Part shown: positions 31,586-38,525 of the stretch, one piece after another | How positions within the stretch are numbered: the stretch's first letter is position 1 | Layout of the letters: the number at the start of each line of letters is the position of its first letter | From: a virus | Strand: one strand, 5' to 3' | Virus record (IMG/VR): IMGVR_UViG_3300050821_005112 | Coordinates: 1-46,229 of that record | Length of the DNA stretch: 46,229 nucleotides | The notes under the pieces: model-generated | Told to the model about the DNA's origin: nothing | Database searches by the model: none | The model's input: the letters and a program-made list of their open reading frames with translations, nothing else | Program-made: the position numbers and the translations under genes

Positions 31586-32130
31586 CAGGCAGTGGCCTCG
31601 TGGAGATCCTTGCGCTCGCTGAGGTCGATCTGGCCATCCGCAGCAGGCTTAGCCGGGGCGCGCTTCTTCCCAAACGCAGATGCGAGGATTGTCTGTTCCT
31701 CGTGCCACCCGCCAATCCAGATTTGCGCGTGATCGTGCGCGAGCCTGGTCGGAGGTTCGCACTTGTCGCCCGACATGCCAGCGGTCTTGCCGTCTTCGAA
31801 TGGGTCGGAGACGCGCTCAAACAGCGAGGATTGTGTGCCAACCGGGATGCCGGCCCATCGCGCCAGCCGCATCGTGCGCTCGAGCAGCGCTTTCATCTTC
31901 TTGTCGCTATCGGCGATGATCATGTCCTTGATGTCTGCGAGCGCGCCCTTGCCCAGATCGGCCTTGGCGAGATCGGCAACCGCAGTGCGATCGGCCTTCG
32001 CCTTCTCGACCAAGGAATCAGCGGCCTCATACGCGCGCTTGTGGTGCAGCGTCATCGCGCGCTTTTCGTCGTCGGTCAGCGTGGAGTTGTGGCCCACGCC
32101 GATGCCGTTAGCCTGGCTCTTTCTTCCCAT
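31585..32130 (-). CDS. Protein with ribosome-modulation-factor-like C-terminal domain
   Basis: Of 181 residues, about 20-95 form a charged helical region. Residues 109-147 (DPFEDGKTAGMSGDKCEPP and QIWIGGWHEEQ) match the RMF/CrpP pattern, in which a G-x-x-A-G-x-x-G helix and a Q-x-W-x-x-GW helix pack together. RMF dimerises and hibernates ribosomes; CrpP-like relatives are known on mobile elements. The domain resemblance is by motif, and its role here is unknown. The C-terminal tail is Lys/Pro/Ala-rich. Confidence 0.65.
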   Translation of the reverse strand: MGRKSQANGIGVGHNSTLTDDEKRAMTLHHKRAYEAADSLVEKAKADRTAVADLAKADLGKGALADIKDMIIADSDKKMKALLERTMRLARWAGIPVGTQSSLFERVSDPFEDGKTAGMSGDKCEPPTRLAHDHAQIWIGGWHEEQTILASAFGKKRAPAKPAADGQIDLSERKDLHEATA

Positions 32131-32157
32131 TCCGATGCTCCTGGTTGTGAAGTTCGT

Positions 32158-32409
32158 TCATCGCGTATTCGCCGCGGTCTTCTCAGGCCAATAGGAGGCG
32201 CGACGCCAGCCTGTACCCGTCATGTTTTTGTAGCCGTCGGCGGAGGAAATGCGGGCTGCGATCGGATGACGGAGCCGGAACGCCACGCCGGCGACAACGT
32301 TGCGAGAGGTGTTGAGCATTTCCGCAATAACGGCGTAGGAAAGCCGCTTGTCCTTGAGCAGCGTGGCGATCATCGCGTTGCGTATGGGGTTCTGCTCGGT
32401 GGCCGCCAT
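32158..32409 (-). CDS. GcrA-like helix-turn-helix protein (83 aa)
   Basis: LSYAVIAEMLNTSRNVVAGVAFRL resembles the helix-turn-helix of GcrA, the alphaproteobacterial cell-cycle regulator with its SRN-V-x-G-x-x-x-R-L core. The C-terminus is short and basic. Start ATG at 32409 has a G-rich ribosome site; the frame is open farther upstream but then covers the 47-residue ORF. Third gene of the early operon, about where lambda has cII. Regulatory role inferred. Confidence 0.62.
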   Translation of the reverse strand: MAATEQNPIRNAMIATLLKDKRLSYAVIAEMLNTSRNVVAGVAFRLRHPIAARISSADGYKNMTGTGWRRASYWPEKTAANTR

Positions 32410-32552
32410 TACGCACCCCCAAACGTCAGGAGCGCTGCCCAAAGATTCCCATTGTGTCGGCGCGATGACAGGACTAGGGAAAACACGGTACGGTTGTGTC
32501 GGGTAGGGTACATAAGATGGCGAAGATTCTGCGCTTCCCGCGGCGGCGTCAT
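32409..32552 (-). CDS. Small hypothetical protein (47 aa)
   Basis: An open frame starting with ATG at 32552, overlapping the Cro-like stop (ATGA), and ending with TAATG overlapping the next start. Basic N-terminus, hydrophobic C-terminus (NLWAALLTFGGA). Coupling supports it; composition is not decisive. Confidence 0.4.
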   Translation of the reverse strand: MTPPREAQNLRHLMYPTRHNRTVFSLVLSSRRHNGNLWAALLTFGGA

Positions 32553-32764
32553 GCGCGCTCTCCCTCGGTCTCGTCGGCCAAACGCAGGAAGTCATTGGCC
32601 GTAACCTCGCCGTCAGTGGCGGCCGAAATATTCTCGGCGACACCGCGCGACGGCCAGCCACTTTCATCGCAGAGCTGCGTGACACGGCCGGCGGAGACGC
32701 CGATCGCCCTGGCAAAATCACCGCGCCTGATGCCCTTGGACTTGAGATATTCGGATAGCTTCAT
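32549..32764 (-). CDS. Cro / YdaS-like repressor
   Basis: A 71-residue helix-turn-helix protein: LSEYLKSKGIRRGDFARAIG then VSAGRVTQLCDESGWPSRG, as in Cro/YdaS-like proteins. First gene of the leftward early operon, divergent from the repressor. Start ATG at 32764; the frame is open to 32881 but the extension covers operators. The predicted -10 lies only about 9 bp ahead of the ATG, so the message may be nearly leaderless. Should bind the same operators as the repressor. Confidence 0.78.
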   Translation of the reverse strand: MKLSEYLKSKGIRRGDFARAIGVSAGRVTQLCDESGWPSRGVAENISAATDGEVTANDFLRLADETEGERA

Positions 32765-32772
32765 GGGAGAAG

Positions 32773-32800
32773 CTTTTAGCTTGACTAAAACTTCTCCGCA
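32773..32800 (-). promoter_or_regulatory. Leftward early promoter (PR-like) with operator O1
   Basis: On the minus strand TTGCGG (32800-32795), 17 bp, then TAAAAG (32778-32773). The operator TTTTAG-CTTGA-CTAAAA (32774-32790) covers the -10 and spacer. Outer arms GAGAAG (32767-32772) and CTTCTC (32791-32796) extend the symmetry. Repressor or Cro binding would block this promoter. Confidence 0.6.
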
Positions 32801-32851
32801 AGTGAAAGTTTTAGCCTCGCTGCATGGACAGGAAGAAGATATCCACAGACA

Positions 32852-32868
32852 ATTTAGTATGAGTAAAA
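32852..32868. promoter_or_regulatory. Operator-like site over the repressor start codon
   Basis: ATTTAG-TATGA-GTAAAA has the same 6-5-6 layout as the main operators with two mismatches, and spans the repressor ATG at 32859. It suggests autoregulation by the repressor or Cro. A half-site TTTTAG lies at 32809-32814. Confidence 0.42.
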
Positions 32869-33158
32869 AACCGAGTACCAAGCGGAAGCCGGTCGCGCCA
32901 GTTGCGGAACCTCTTCAACGGACCTTTATAAGGGAATGGCGCGAACACCGCGGCATGTCCCAAACCGAGCTTGGCGAGGCCATTGGCCTGTCTACGGCCA
33001 CTATATCGCAGATCGAGAACGCCAAGACCGGCTATTCGCAGGCCCACCTGCATGCCATAGCCAATGCGTTGGAGGCTCACCCCATCGATCTCCTGGTGTG
33101 CGACCCCAAGTGCCACCCAAAGGGTATATGGCCGACGGTGAAAGCAATTTTAGCCTAA
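32859..33158 (+). CDS. Lysogeny repressor, XRE/CI-like
   Basis: A 99-residue protein. After a basic, disordered N-terminus, residues about 27-80 form an XRE helix-turn-helix (REHRGMSQTELGEAIGLSTA then TISQIENAKTGYSQAHLHAI). It lacks the long C-terminal peptidase domain of lambda CI, so induction by RecA self-cleavage is not expected. Start ATG at 32859 lies in an operator-like site. Flanked by matching operators controlling both early operons. Confidence 0.8.
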   Translation: MSKKPSTKRKPVAPVAEPLQRTFIREWREHRGMSQTELGEAIGLSTATISQIENAKTGYSQAHLHAIANALEAHPIDLLVCDPKCHPKGIWPTVKAILA

Positions 33159-33165
33159 ATGAAGA

Positions 33166-33200
33166 TTTTAGTTGACCTGAAACTTTAGCTGGGCTAAAAG
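33166..33200 (+). promoter_or_regulatory. Rightward early promoter (PL-like) with tandem operators O2 and O3
   Basis: TTGACC (33172-33177), 17 bp, TAAAAG (33195-33200): a good sigma-70-type promoter. Two abutting 17-bp operators cover it: TTTTAG-TTGAC-CTGAAA (33166-33182) and CTTTAG-CTGGG-CTAAAA (33183-33199). The leader to the ATG at 33227 contains GGAG at the right spacing. Confidence 0.66.
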
Positions 33201-33226
33201 CGTCTCCAGAACAACTGGAGCCGCCC

Positions 33227-33445
33227 ATGTCCAAGTCCGTCACCCTCACCCTCTCATATTTCGAAAATCTCGTCGGCGGCGCCGTCCGCGTGAAGCAGCC
33301 GGCCGACGTGCGGCTCATCGCAATGATCTGCTTCGAGGCGCACCAGCGCGGTGAACAGGTCGCCGCGTGGCACGCGTCCGCGCAGTTCTACGGATATCAG
33401 CATCGCTGCAATTGTGCGCCCTGCACCAAGCTGAGGGCCACGTGA
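33227..33445 (+). CDS. First gene of the rightward early operon (72 aa)
   Basis: A small protein with Leu/Val-rich N-terminus (TLTLSYFENLVGGAV) and a C-terminus with HRCNCAPCTK, three cysteines that may bind metal. Directly behind the operator-controlled promoter, so expressed very early. Function unknown. Confidence 0.62.
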   Translation: MSKSVTLTLSYFENLVGGAVRVKQPADVRLIAMICFEAHQRGEQVAAWHASAQFYGYQHRCNCAPCTKLRAT

Positions 33446-33558
33446 TGTCCGACCGCCGCTTCACCGTCCTCTGCGCCATATTCTGGGCCATCGCGCTGCC
33501 GCCCTGCATCGTGCTCGGGCTCATCTGCTTCAACCCGTTCGCGTCGGCGGTGCTGTGA
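33445..33558 (+). CDS. Tiny membrane protein (37 aa)
   Basis: MSDRRFTVLCAIFWAIALPP plus CIVLGLICFNPF forms one or two membrane segments. Start overlaps the previous stop (TGATG) and its end overlaps the next start. Function unknown. Confidence 0.5.
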   Translation: MSDRRFTVLCAIFWAIALPPCIVLGLICFNPFASAVL

Positions 33559-33827
33559 TGGCCGGTACTCCCGAACTCAAGATTTTCAATCCGTCCGGCG
33601 AATACATCGGCTGCATGAAGCATGGCGAGGACGCCGCATGCATCTGCGCCAGTTACGGCACTGGCGCTTCGATCCGCTACGGGCACGATAAGCGTAGCAC
33701 CGTGTGGAATGAGGGTGCCGAAGAATTCTCGGCGGGCGAGAGCTACGACCGAGTTGCCAAGATCATCGACGAGCGTATCGCCGCTATCTGGTCCAAGGCC
33801 GGCGGCAAACGGGCGGTTGCGTCATGA
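33558..33827 (+). CDS. Hypothetical protein (89 aa)
   Basis: Compact sequence with IFNPSGEYIGCMKHGEDAAC and VWNEGAEEFSAGESYDRVAK. ATG at 33558 preferred, with an in-frame GTG one codon earlier. Coupled by ATGA to the next gene. No family recognised. Confidence 0.6.
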   Translation: MAGTPELKIFNPSGEYIGCMKHGEDAACICASYGTGASIRYGHDKRSTVWNEGAEEFSAGESYDRVAKIIDERIAAIWSKAGGKRAVAS

Positions 33828-34141
33828 GTTGTCATTGCAGCCGCACCCGCGAGCCCCTCTACCTCGTCGAACATGCCGGCCGCCGCGAAGGCCCATATTT
33901 CCCCGGCCTCGACCGCGACAGCAACTCGCGCGCCTCGATCATCGAGCAAATCCGCAGCCGCGAACTGGACCCGCTCGTGATCTACGCACTCGACGAAACC
34001 GAAATGACGATAATCGACGTCACCGAGGAGCTTGTCGGCGAGGCGATGGACGGGCCGAGCGTTATGCCGCTGTCGCCGTCCGAGCGGCTGGCTGCGCTGC
34101 ATGACCACAACCGCGACATTCGCAAGCACGGAGGAATTTGA
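33824..34141 (+). CDS. Hypothetical protein (105 aa)
   Basis: N-terminus MSCHCSRTREPLYLVEHAGR, then a helical, acidic region with VIYALDETEMTIIDVTEEL. Cys-His-Cys near the start may bind metal. Part of the coupled early operon. Function unknown. Confidence 0.58.
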   Translation: MSCHCSRTREPLYLVEHAGRREGPYFPGLDRDSNSRASIIEQIRSRELDPLVIYALDETEMTIIDVTEELVGEAMDGPSVMPLSPSERLAALHDHNRDIRKHGGI

Positions 34142-34143
34142 AG

Positions 34144-34455
34144 ATGTTGTTCAATACGAAATGGGAAAAGCCGGCCGATGTGTTCTCGCTGGAGAGCCTG
34201 ATCGCATGGCTAGAGAAGCAGCCGGCAAAAAAGACGTATTGCTACACGGACAACGGCGCATGCCTGTTGAGCCAGTATTTTCGAGCCAGCGGCTACGAGA
34301 AGGCGGAGATTGGAGGATACAACGCTTGGCTGGAAGGATATGGACAGGGCCAAACTCTTCTGCCTGAGGCGTTCTCCGATCTGGTTTATGAACATCCGAG
34401 GACCTTCGGCGCCGCCCTCAAGCGCGCCCGCGAGTTTGCGGAGAGGCTGTCGTGA
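34144..34455 (+). CDS. Hypothetical protein (103 aa)
   Basis: Sequence contains SLESLIAWLEKQPAKKTYCY and ALKRAREFAERL. A GGAGG lies nine bases before ATG at 34144, so I prefer it over an upstream TTG. It overlaps the next gene's GTG start. Family not recognised. Confidence 0.6.
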   Translation: MLFNTKWEKPADVFSLESLIAWLEKQPAKKTYCYTDNGACLLSQYFRASGYEKAEIGGYNAWLEGYGQGQTLLPEAFSDLVYEHPRTFGAALKRAREFAERLS

Positions 34456-34622
34456 AACTTCAAGATGAAGCCGCGCTCGCCGTCTGGCAACAAAACCGGC
34501 ATCTGACGCCACGCGAGAGGATGGTGAAGCTGCTCGACGACTGCTTCACCCGGCCGCCGGTCAGCGAGACCGAGTATGACGCCGTGCTGCGCGATGTGGG
34601 CGAGGAGATGGCGCATGCTTGA
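34452..34622 (+). CDS. Small hypothetical protein (56 aa)
   Basis: Starts with GTG at 34452 overlapping the previous stop. Reads KLQDEAALAVWQQNRHLTPR then a helical acidic region (SETEYDAVLRDVGEEM). It overlaps the Rieske-motif gene by 8 bp. Function unknown. Confidence 0.55.
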   Translation: MKLQDEAALAVWQQNRHLTPRERMVKLLDDCFTRPPVSETEYDAVLRDVGEEMAHA

Positions 34623-35118
34623 GCGCGTAGACCGATTGAAAGAGCCGCCAATCGTCGGGCAGTTATATCTCGTGCCGACGGTGTTCGGCCAATGGCATCA
34701 TTGGCTTAGGGACTGGCCCGTGATGGGTCTCAAGCACGATGATGTCGAATATCTGAATTTCAAGATCGTGCATTATCACCTCGATATTCGCTTTCTTCGG
34801 GTCAACAAAAACTTTCTGCCATCCGCGCCCTATCAGCCTCTCCATGAACGCGCCAATGTCCCGCTTGGACCGCTAAAATTTGCGCGGCGTATCTGCATTC
34901 GGCCGCCTGCGGATTTCAGGGCGCCATCGAAAATCCGAATTGAATTACAATCCGCCTTCGCGGGACGGCAGTGCGGCAAAGGGAAACGTGGCTGGGTCTG
35001 TCCACACAAGTATTTCCCGCTCGGGACAATCGAACCTGTCGACGGCGTATTACAATGCCCGCTTCACGGTCTACGCATCGACGCTGCAACCGGAAAATGT
35101 CTCGGAGCCGCCGCATGA
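34615..35118 (+). CDS. Rieske [2Fe-2S]-motif protein
   Basis: A 167-residue protein. Residues 129-151 carry CPHKYFPLG, then 10 residues, then QCPLHG: Cys129-x-His131, 16 residues, Cys148-x2-His151. This is the full Rieske iron-sulfur ligand pattern, and the following LRIDAATGKCL matches the usual Rieske end (W-x-F-D-x-x-T-G-x-x). Residues 1-110 are an unrelated alpha/beta region rich in aromatic and His residues (FKIVHYHLDIRFLRV). Starts at ATG 34615 inside the previous gene. Rieske centres carry electrons in oxygenases and respiratory complexes; none of those partners is encoded nearby, so the role is open. The motif is plain; a cluster has not been shown. Confidence 0.72.
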   Translation: MLERVDRLKEPPIVGQLYLVPTVFGQWHHWLRDWPVMGLKHDDVEYLNFKIVHYHLDIRFLRVNKNFLPSAPYQPLHERANVPLGPLKFARRICIRPPADFRAPSKIRIELQSAFAGRQCGKGKRGWVCPHKYFPLGTIEPVDGVLQCPLHGLRIDAATGKCLGAAA

Positions 35119-35321
35119 TCCACCACCTCAACTACGTCGCTGCCACCATCACCGTGCTCGGCACGTGGGCAATCCTAGCGCTGCTCGGAATTTTCCCCTG
35201 CTTCATCGCGAGACGAAGCGACAATGAGCGCAAGCGGAGGCCGCGATCGAGCATTTCTTGGGCGCCGGATCGCATCTGTATGCGTGGGAGAACTTCAAGA
35301 AAACCGGATATCGAACTGTGA
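35115..35321 (+). CDS. Small membrane protein, possibly frameshifted (68 aa)
   Basis: MIHHLNYVAATITVLGTWAI continues a hydrophobic segment to about residue 35, then basic residues. After about residue 40 the sequence turns Arg/Ser-rich and shadow-like, whereas the overlapping frame from 35228 reads like genuine protein. A one-base shift near 35230 would join the two. Start overlaps the Rieske-motif stop. Confidence 0.5.
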   Translation: MIHHLNYVAATITVLGTWAILALLGIFPCFIARRSDNERKRRPRSSISWAPDRICMRGRTSRKPDIEL

Positions 35322-35356
35322 TGGCGCGCGTCCAGATCATCCGGAGGACGTCTTGA
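35228..35356 (+). pseudogene. Orphan reading frame without start, likely 3' part of the 35115 gene
   Basis: After TGA at 35225-35227 this frame gives 42 residues: AQAEAAIEHFLGAGSHLYAW, then KTGYRTVMARVQIIRR. It has no ATG at its beginning and ends overlapping the TTG of the next gene. Composition looks protein-like, so it may be the true C-terminus of the membrane protein after a -1 shift (mutation, sequencing error or real frameshifting). Confidence 0.4.
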
Positions 35357-35580
35357 ATATCGGCACCCCAACCACGCGCAAGCTCACCGCGGCCCGGCGC
35401 AGGGCGATCATTCAGGCGACGCTCGGGCCGCTGCGCCCGTTCAGGCGGGGGTATGCCCGGGTCCGGACCGGGCCGTACTTCGATCTCCGCACGATCGATA
35501 TCCTCATCAGCACCGGAGCACTGCGCCCGGTCGACAAGTTCAATCCGCTGCGGCTGCTGACGGCGTTGGAAGAAATTTAA
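35353..35580 (+). CDS. Hypothetical basic protein (75 aa)
   Basis: Starts with TTG at 35353, with GGAGG five bases before it. Contains TTRKLTAARRRAIIQATLG and FDLRTIDILISTGALRPVD, a likely winged-helix-type layout (helical, then a helix plus strand). No family recognised; DNA binding is possible from charge. Confidence 0.55.
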   Translation: MNIGTPTTRKLTAARRRAIIQATLGPLRPFRRGYARVRTGPYFDLRTIDILISTGALRPVDKFNPLRLLTALEEI

Positions 35581-35599
35581 ACCAGAGAGGTACTGCCAG

Positions 35600-36043
35600 A
35601 TGAACTATTCGACTGCGATTTTCCTGATCAACCCGAAGGTCCGCGCCATCCAGGCGGTTTACGAGCCTGACACGGACTCGCGGAAGTCGCCGCGAGCGAC
35701 GTTCAAGACGTTCGATCCCGCGATCAGCGTAGGCGACTATATCCTCGTGCCCACCGAGACGCGGCACAAGATGACCGTCAACAAGGTTGTCGAGGTAGAT
35801 GTCGAGCCCGATCTGGAAAGCCCGGCCTGCATCCACTGGATCATCGGCGCCGTCGATCGCTCGGCATATGAGGAAGTGCTCGGCCAGGAGGCGCGAGCGA
35901 TCGAGTTGATGAAGGCCGCCGAGAAGACGCACGCCCGCGAGGAACTGCGCAAGAAGATGATGGCGCATGTCGACGAGACGAAGCTGGCGGCGCTGCAGAT
36001 CACGAACATGTCGGGCGACGTGCCCGAGCCGCCGAAGACGTAA
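35600..36043 (+). CDS. Hypothetical phage protein (147 aa)
   Basis: A 147-residue protein: a beta-rich N-terminal half (AIFLINPKVRAIQAVYEPD, then VGDYILVPTETRHKMTVNKV) and a helical C-terminal half (KAAEKTHAREELRKKMMAHV). AGAGAGG precedes the ATG. The first half resembles a small binding domain found in several phages, with unknown function. It is the last gene before the hairpin region. Confidence 0.65.
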   Translation: MNYSTAIFLINPKVRAIQAVYEPDTDSRKSPRATFKTFDPAISVGDYILVPTETRHKMTVNKVVEVDVEPDLESPACIHWIIGAVDRSAYEEVLGQEARAIELMKAAEKTHAREELRKKMMAHVDETKLAALQITNMSGDVPEPPKT

Positions 36044-36049
36044 TTCGAA

Positions 36050-36194
36050 TATTGCCGTGACCTGGTGCCCTTAGCCTCACAGGAGCGGCAATACCATGAG
36101 AAGGCATGCGCCTTCTCATTCTCTCTCCCTACGGTCGAGAGAAAGGCTGACGGGGGACGGTCCATGAGGCACTTGGGTGAAGGATCGTCCCCTG
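36050..36194. ncRNA. Four-hairpin structured intergenic region
   Basis: The 215-bp gap before the exonuclease gene holds four back-to-back inverted repeats: TATTGCCG (36050-36057) with CGGCAATA (36086-36093), plus inner CCTG/CAGG; ATGAGAAGGC (36096-36105), ATGC loop, GCCTTCTCAT (36110-36119); TTCTCTC (36119-36125) with GAGAGAA (36137-36143); GGGGACGGTCC (36153-36163) with GGATCGTCCCC (36182-36192), extended by two further pairs. No U-run follows, so a simple terminator is not the obvious reading. It may be a small RNA, a processing site, or a leader controlling the recombination genes. Either strand could be used. Confidence 0.5.
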
Positions 36195-36258
36195 AAAGTC
36201 TGGATTAGATAATGCTCTGCCCGAGACATATGAGAAAGATGCGCAAGCGGCGCGATGG

Positions 36259-37302
36259 ATGGAAAAGATGTCCCGTATGCCCAAACGCCGTGATGAGCCT
36301 GTCTTTGCGACTATCGACGTTGGCCAGCCCTTCCCCTTCACCAATTCAGTGCGAATCGGCGCCCTCTGTGCCAACGCTGCGGCGGCTGCCCGTCGTCTGG
36401 AAAAGCAAAGACTGAAGCCAGGGATCTATCGCGGCGTCTCGGAAGAGCACTACCGAGCCGACCCTTGTCCGATTCCGAGCCTCACGCAATCGCTCGCCAA
36501 GCTGATCATCGAGCGCGCTCCAAAACTGGCGTGGACCAACTGCCCGAGCCTCAACCCGCATTACGAGGCCAACAACGATACCAAGTTCGACGTCGGCAAT
36601 GCCGCGCATCGGCTGATCCTGGGGCGCGGCAAGGATTTTGAAATTCTCGATTACGCCGATTGGCGCACGACCGCAGCGCAGGACGCGCGCAAGGAATCCG
36701 CCGATGTCGGCAAGATTGCAATCTTGCTGCCGCAGTTTGAACAGGCCTCCGATATGGCAAGCGCTGCGTTCAGGCAGATCAGGCAGCACGAGGACAGCGA
36801 CGCCTTCACGAATGGCTCGGCCGAGGTGATGATCTGCTGGCAAGAGGATGGTGTTTGGTTTCGGTCTCTGATCGACTGGCTGCACGACGATTTGCGGACG
36901 ATCGACGATTACAAGTCCACCGGAATGTCAGTGGCGCCGCATGTGCTCGGCTACCGCGCCGAGGCCGCCGGCTGGCACGTGCAGGCTGCATTCATCGAGC
37001 GTGGGCTCGACATCCTCGATCCGAGCAACGCCGGCCGTCGCCGCTTCCGCTTCATTGCCCAAGAGACCGACAAGCCGCACCTGCTCAACGTCATGCACAT
37101 GGATGAGCACTGGATGACGATGGGCCGAAAGAAAGTACAGACCGCGGTGGATATCTGGAAGCACTGCATAAAGACCGGCAAGTGGCCCGGCTACACCCCC
37201 AAGGGCCTGACGCCGGAATATCCGAAGTACAAGGAATCTCAGTGGTTGGAACGCGAACTCGGCGGTGAGTTTGAACAGCTTGAATCTATGATGGGTGGTT
37301 AG
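36259..37302 (+). CDS. RecE-type / DUF3799 exonuclease
   Basis: A 347-residue protein likely to resect double-stranded DNA for annealing. Landmarks of the PD-(D/E)XK exonuclease: DVGNAAHRLILG (His117), WFRSLIDWLHDD (Asp206) and RTIDDYKST (Asp217-Tyr-Lys219), in the right order and spacing for exonuclease VIII-like DUF3799 proteins. C-terminus helical with WLERELG. Paired with the Sak4-like ATPase 1 bp downstream, a usual phage recombination pair. Start ATG at 36259. Confidence 0.8.
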   Translation: MEKMSRMPKRRDEPVFATIDVGQPFPFTNSVRIGALCANAAAAARRLEKQRLKPGIYRGVSEEHYRADPCPIPSLTQSLAKLIIERAPKLAWTNCPSLNPHYEANNDTKFDVGNAAHRLILGRGKDFEILDYADWRTTAAQDARKESADVGKIAILLPQFEQASDMASAAFRQIRQHEDSDAFTNGSAEVMICWQEDGVWFRSLIDWLHDDLRTIDDYKSTGMSVAPHVLGYRAEAAGWHVQAAFIERGLDILDPSNAGRRRFRFIAQETDKPHLLNVMHMDEHWMTMGRKKVQTAVDIWKHCIKTGKWPGYTPKGLTPEYPKYKESQWLERELGGEFEQLESMMGG

Positions 37303-37303
37303 C

Positions 37304-38395
37304 ATGAACCAAGTCGCACGCGCGTTCGAAGCAAAAGAAGCCATTCGCGAGCAGGTTCCGTTGCTGATGGGGATCATGTCGCCATCAGGCGGCGGCAAGA
37401 CCTATAGTGCCCTTCGGCTCGCGACCGGCATGCAAGCCGTCATGGGTGGCGACATCTACGGCATCGATACCGAGAACGGCCGCATGAAGCACTACGCGGA
37501 TGAGTTCAAGTTTCAGCACGTTCCGTTCTCGCCGCCGTTCGGTTCGCTCGATTATCTCGAAGCGCTGCGGTACTGCAATCGCAAAGGCGCGCGCATCACG
37601 ATCGTGGATTCGATGAGCCACGAACATATCGGCGAAGGCGGTTATCTGGAGACCGCGGAAGCTGTCGTCGACCGCATCGCCGGTAACGACTTCAAGAAAC
37701 GCGAGGCCGTCAAGATGCTCGGCTGGGCCAAGGCCGGACCTCTCCGTCAGAAGATGATCGAAGGCATCAAGCAACTCGACGGGTGCTTCATCTTCTGCTT
37801 CCGCGCCAAGGAAAAGACCAAGCCGGTCAAAAAAGATAATAAGACCGAGATCATAGACATGGGCTTCATGCCGATAGCCGGTGAGGAGTGGGTGTACGAA
37901 ATGGCCGTGAACTGCATGCTGGAGCCGCGCTCCGATGGCGTGCCGACATGGCGATCCGATCACATCGGTGAGCGGCTGATGATGAAGCTACCCGCTCAAT
38001 TCAAAGGCATTTTCGCCGAGCAGAAGCCTCTCGACGAATCGATCGGCCGCGCGCTCGCGACATGGGCAGGCGGTGGCAATCCAGTTTCGGCGCAGGTTGG
38101 AACCCGTGCGCCGGAAACGTCGGCCGCCCCAGCCCCTTCCAGCCCCCAGGCCGGGGCGGCCGATTACGTTTACGATCCCACCGCCGCCGAGTACATCCAC
38201 GGATGGCTTGCAATAATCGCAGCTTCTTGCACTCCGGAGCACGGTAAAAAAATGGCCAAGGATTGGAACGACGAGAAGGCCATCCGCGAGAAGATCGAGT
38301 GGCCGTCTGGATCGTTCGTAGATCTCCAGCGCAAGGTGAAGGCCGCTATTGCCGCGCTGAAGCTGCCCGAGGCGGACGCGAGGATTCCGACATGA
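37304..38395 (+). CDS. Sak4-like RecA-fold ATPase, single-strand annealing
   Basis: A 363-residue protein. Walker A SPSGGGKT at residues 26-33 and Walker B RITIVDS ending near 103 mark a RecA-fold AAA_24-type ATPase, the Sak4-like family that helps strand annealing together with phage exonucleases. The segment WVYEMAVNCMLEPRSDG and IGERLMMKLPAQFKG fit that family. A Pro/Ala linker and a C-terminal helical domain (residues about 285-355) follow. ATG at 37304 preferred over GTG at 37295. Confidence 0.8.
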   Translation: MNQVARAFEAKEAIREQVPLLMGIMSPSGGGKTYSALRLATGMQAVMGGDIYGIDTENGRMKHYADEFKFQHVPFSPPFGSLDYLEALRYCNRKGARITIVDSMSHEHIGEGGYLETAEAVVDRIAGNDFKKREAVKMLGWAKAGPLRQKMIEGIKQLDGCFIFCFRAKEKTKPVKKDNKTEIIDMGFMPIAGEEWVYEMAVNCMLEPRSDGVPTWRSDHIGERLMMKLPAQFKGIFAEQKPLDESIGRALATWAGGGNPVSAQVGTRAPETSAAPAPSSPQAGAADYVYDPTAAEYIHGWLAIIAASCTPEHGKKMAKDWNDEKAIREKIEWPSGSFVDLQRKVKAAIAALKLPEADARIPT

Positions 38396-38514
38396 CCCGC
38401 ACCCTCATCCTCATCGCCGCCATCGGCGCGCTGTTCTGGTGGGCTGGCTCTAATCCTGATCCGCAGCAGAGGGCATCTTGGTGTGGCGCGTCGGGATATT
38501 TTTCGAAATGTTGA
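38392..38514 (+). CDS. Tiny secreted or membrane protein (40 aa)
   Basis: MTRTLILIAAIGALFWWAGS is one hydrophobic segment, then a short polar tail with two cysteines. ATG overlaps the ATPase stop. Function unknown. Confidence 0.48.
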   Translation: MTRTLILIAAIGALFWWAGSNPDPQQRASWCGASGYFSKC

Positions 38515-38525
38515 AGGATAAAGCT

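Noticed and set aside
36096-36119. The 10-bp hairpin as an intrinsic terminator
   Set aside because: The stem is perfect but no T-run follows on either strand at the right place, so it is kept as part of a structured region only.
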